Positions 6,324 to 6,578 of a stretch of DNA of 6,578 nucleotides are shown in pieces. Each line of letters opens with the position of its first letter. Within the stretch, counting starts at the first letter, position 1. Under the pieces are notes generated by a model. It saw nothing but the letters and a program-made list of their open reading frames with translations. It was not told the DNA's origin and ran no database searches. Both the position numbers and the translations under genes were made by a program. Origin of the DNA: Bacillota bacterium (GTDB lineage: Bacteria; Bacillota_C; Negativicutes; JAEYSJ01); the NCBI GenBank assembly GCA_023434855.1, contig JAEYSJ010000182.1:1-6578 (forward strand), written 5' to 3'.

Positions 6324-6446
6324 AAAGGACTGACGTGTTGGTAGCACGCCAGCCCAACAAGTTGTCTAACCGGAACGGTTAGCCTTAGTCAGGATTATCT
6401 AGAAATAACCGCAAACCTTGGCGAGAGGGCGGTTATTTCTTTTTTA
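6324..6446 (+). ncRNA. type I antitoxin RNA, antisense to the 3' end of the holin-like toxin
   Basis: A predicted RNA of about 120 nt, convergent with the toxin gene. It can fold as CTGAC/GTCAG (6330-6334 and 6388-6392) enclosing TGTTGG/CCAACA (6336-6341 and 6354-6359) and a 7-bp stem CTAACCG-GAA-CGGTTAG (6366-6382), then its terminator hairpin. Its last 14 nt or so are complementary to the toxin stop and final codons, and the rest to the toxin mRNA 3' tail. This tail-to-tail overlap is the arrangement of RatA/txpA-type modules in Bacillus. Repression through duplex formation and RNase III is an inference from those systems. Confidence 0.7.
6401..6446 (+). terminator. intrinsic terminator of the antitoxin RNA
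   Basis: Perfect 12-bp stem AGAAATAACCGC (6401-6412) and GCGGTTATTTCT (6429-6440), 16-nt loop, then a run of T through 6445. The right arm contains the toxin stop codon on the other strand. There is no T run on the minus side, so the toxin mRNA probably reads through it. Confidence 0.88.
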
Positions 6447-6507
6447 TGATTAATACGATTAACGTAGCAAATGCGACTGCAAAAGACAACGTCTCATATG
6501 TAGTCAT
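6433..6507 (-). CDS. holin-like type I toxin, 24 residues
   Basis: The peptide opens MTTYETLSFAVAF, continues with a hydrophobic ATLIVLII stretch and ends in KKK. This is the pattern of the putative holin-like toxin family (Hol_Tox; TxpA/BsrG-type peptides of Bacillota): a short acidic/aromatic start, one membrane helix and a basic tail. It is expected to insert in the inner membrane and impair it when made in excess. ATG 6507 follows a very strong AAGGGGGTGG ribosome site that is itself folded into a hairpin. The stop TAA (6435-6433) lies inside the terminator stem of the convergent antitoxin RNA. It is far below usual gene-calling length, so it is easily missed. Sequence pattern, ribosome site and convergent RNA agree, so the call is strong despite the size. 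Confidence 0.85.
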   Translation of the reverse strand: MTTYETLSFAVAFATLIVLIIKKK

Positions 6508-6513
6508 AAAGCA

Positions 6514-6537
6514 CCACCCCCTTTCTTAAGGGTGTGG
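6514..6537 (-). promoter_or_regulatory. hairpin sequestering the toxin ribosome binding site
   Basis: In the toxin mRNA, CCACACCCTT (6537-6528) pairs with AAGGGGGTGG (6523-6514) around loop AAGA: 5 bp, an A-G mismatch, then 4 bp. The right arm is the Shine-Dalgarno, 6 nt before ATG 6507. Such occlusion keeps type I toxin mRNAs untranslated until refolding or processing. Confidence 0.7.
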
Positions 6538-6567
6538 CCAACCGTCCCTCGACAACCTGTTACGCTT

Positions 6568-6576
6568 ATTATAGCA
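6568..6576 (-). promoter_or_regulatory. extended -10 of the toxin promoter (-35 outside window)
   Basis: Minus strand TGC-TATAAT (6576-6568) is a perfect extended -10. Predicted start is about 6561, giving a leader of about 54 nt that contains the occluding hairpin. The -35 would lie beyond the right edge. Confidence 0.65.
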
Positions 6577-6578
6577 TA

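Overview
The window reads as part of a defence island in a low-GC Bacillota-like genome. That assignment is an inference from AT-rich coding, strong GGAGG-type ribosome sites, GTG and TTG starts, and a Bacillota-style holin-like type I toxin. A Negativicutes/Clostridia-type host is possible but cannot be proved here. All six protein genes lie on the minus strand, so the window is described right to left, in the direction of transcription.

Right end (6280-6578): a complete type I toxin-antitoxin module. A 24-residue holin-like membrane toxin has its Shine-Dalgarno buried in a hairpin. A convergent plus-strand structured RNA of about 120 nt, with its own promoter and a strong terminator, overlaps the toxin 3' end. 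Next (5803-6280) is a gene-free stretch with a promoter, a compact plus-strand structured RNA (closing stem plus three hairpins, 6110-6197) and a minus-strand terminator (5852-5890) that has no recognised gene in front of it. Then (5186-5772) come a SymE-family toxin-like gene and a 68-residue single-span membrane protein. They are separated by about 155 bp of very GC-rich DNA and closed by an intrinsic terminator.

Left four-fifths (1-5036): four co-directional genes in this order: an AAA+ ATPase with a C-terminal helix-turn-helix (IetA-like), a subtilisin-family S8 protease (IetS-like), a roughly six-span membrane protein, and a CD-NTase cyclic-oligonucleotide synthase that runs off the window. 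ATPase and protease overlap by 8 nt. The other gaps are 48 and 67 nt with no terminator seen.

The ATPase/protease pair matches the layout of the IetAS anti-phage system. The CD-NTase plus membrane protein matches the logic of a CBASS system with a membrane effector. Their arrangement as what looks like one transcription unit is the most notable thing here. Either two defence systems are stacked, or the nucleotide signal, membrane protein, ATPase and protease form one composite system. The sequence alone cannot decide between these.
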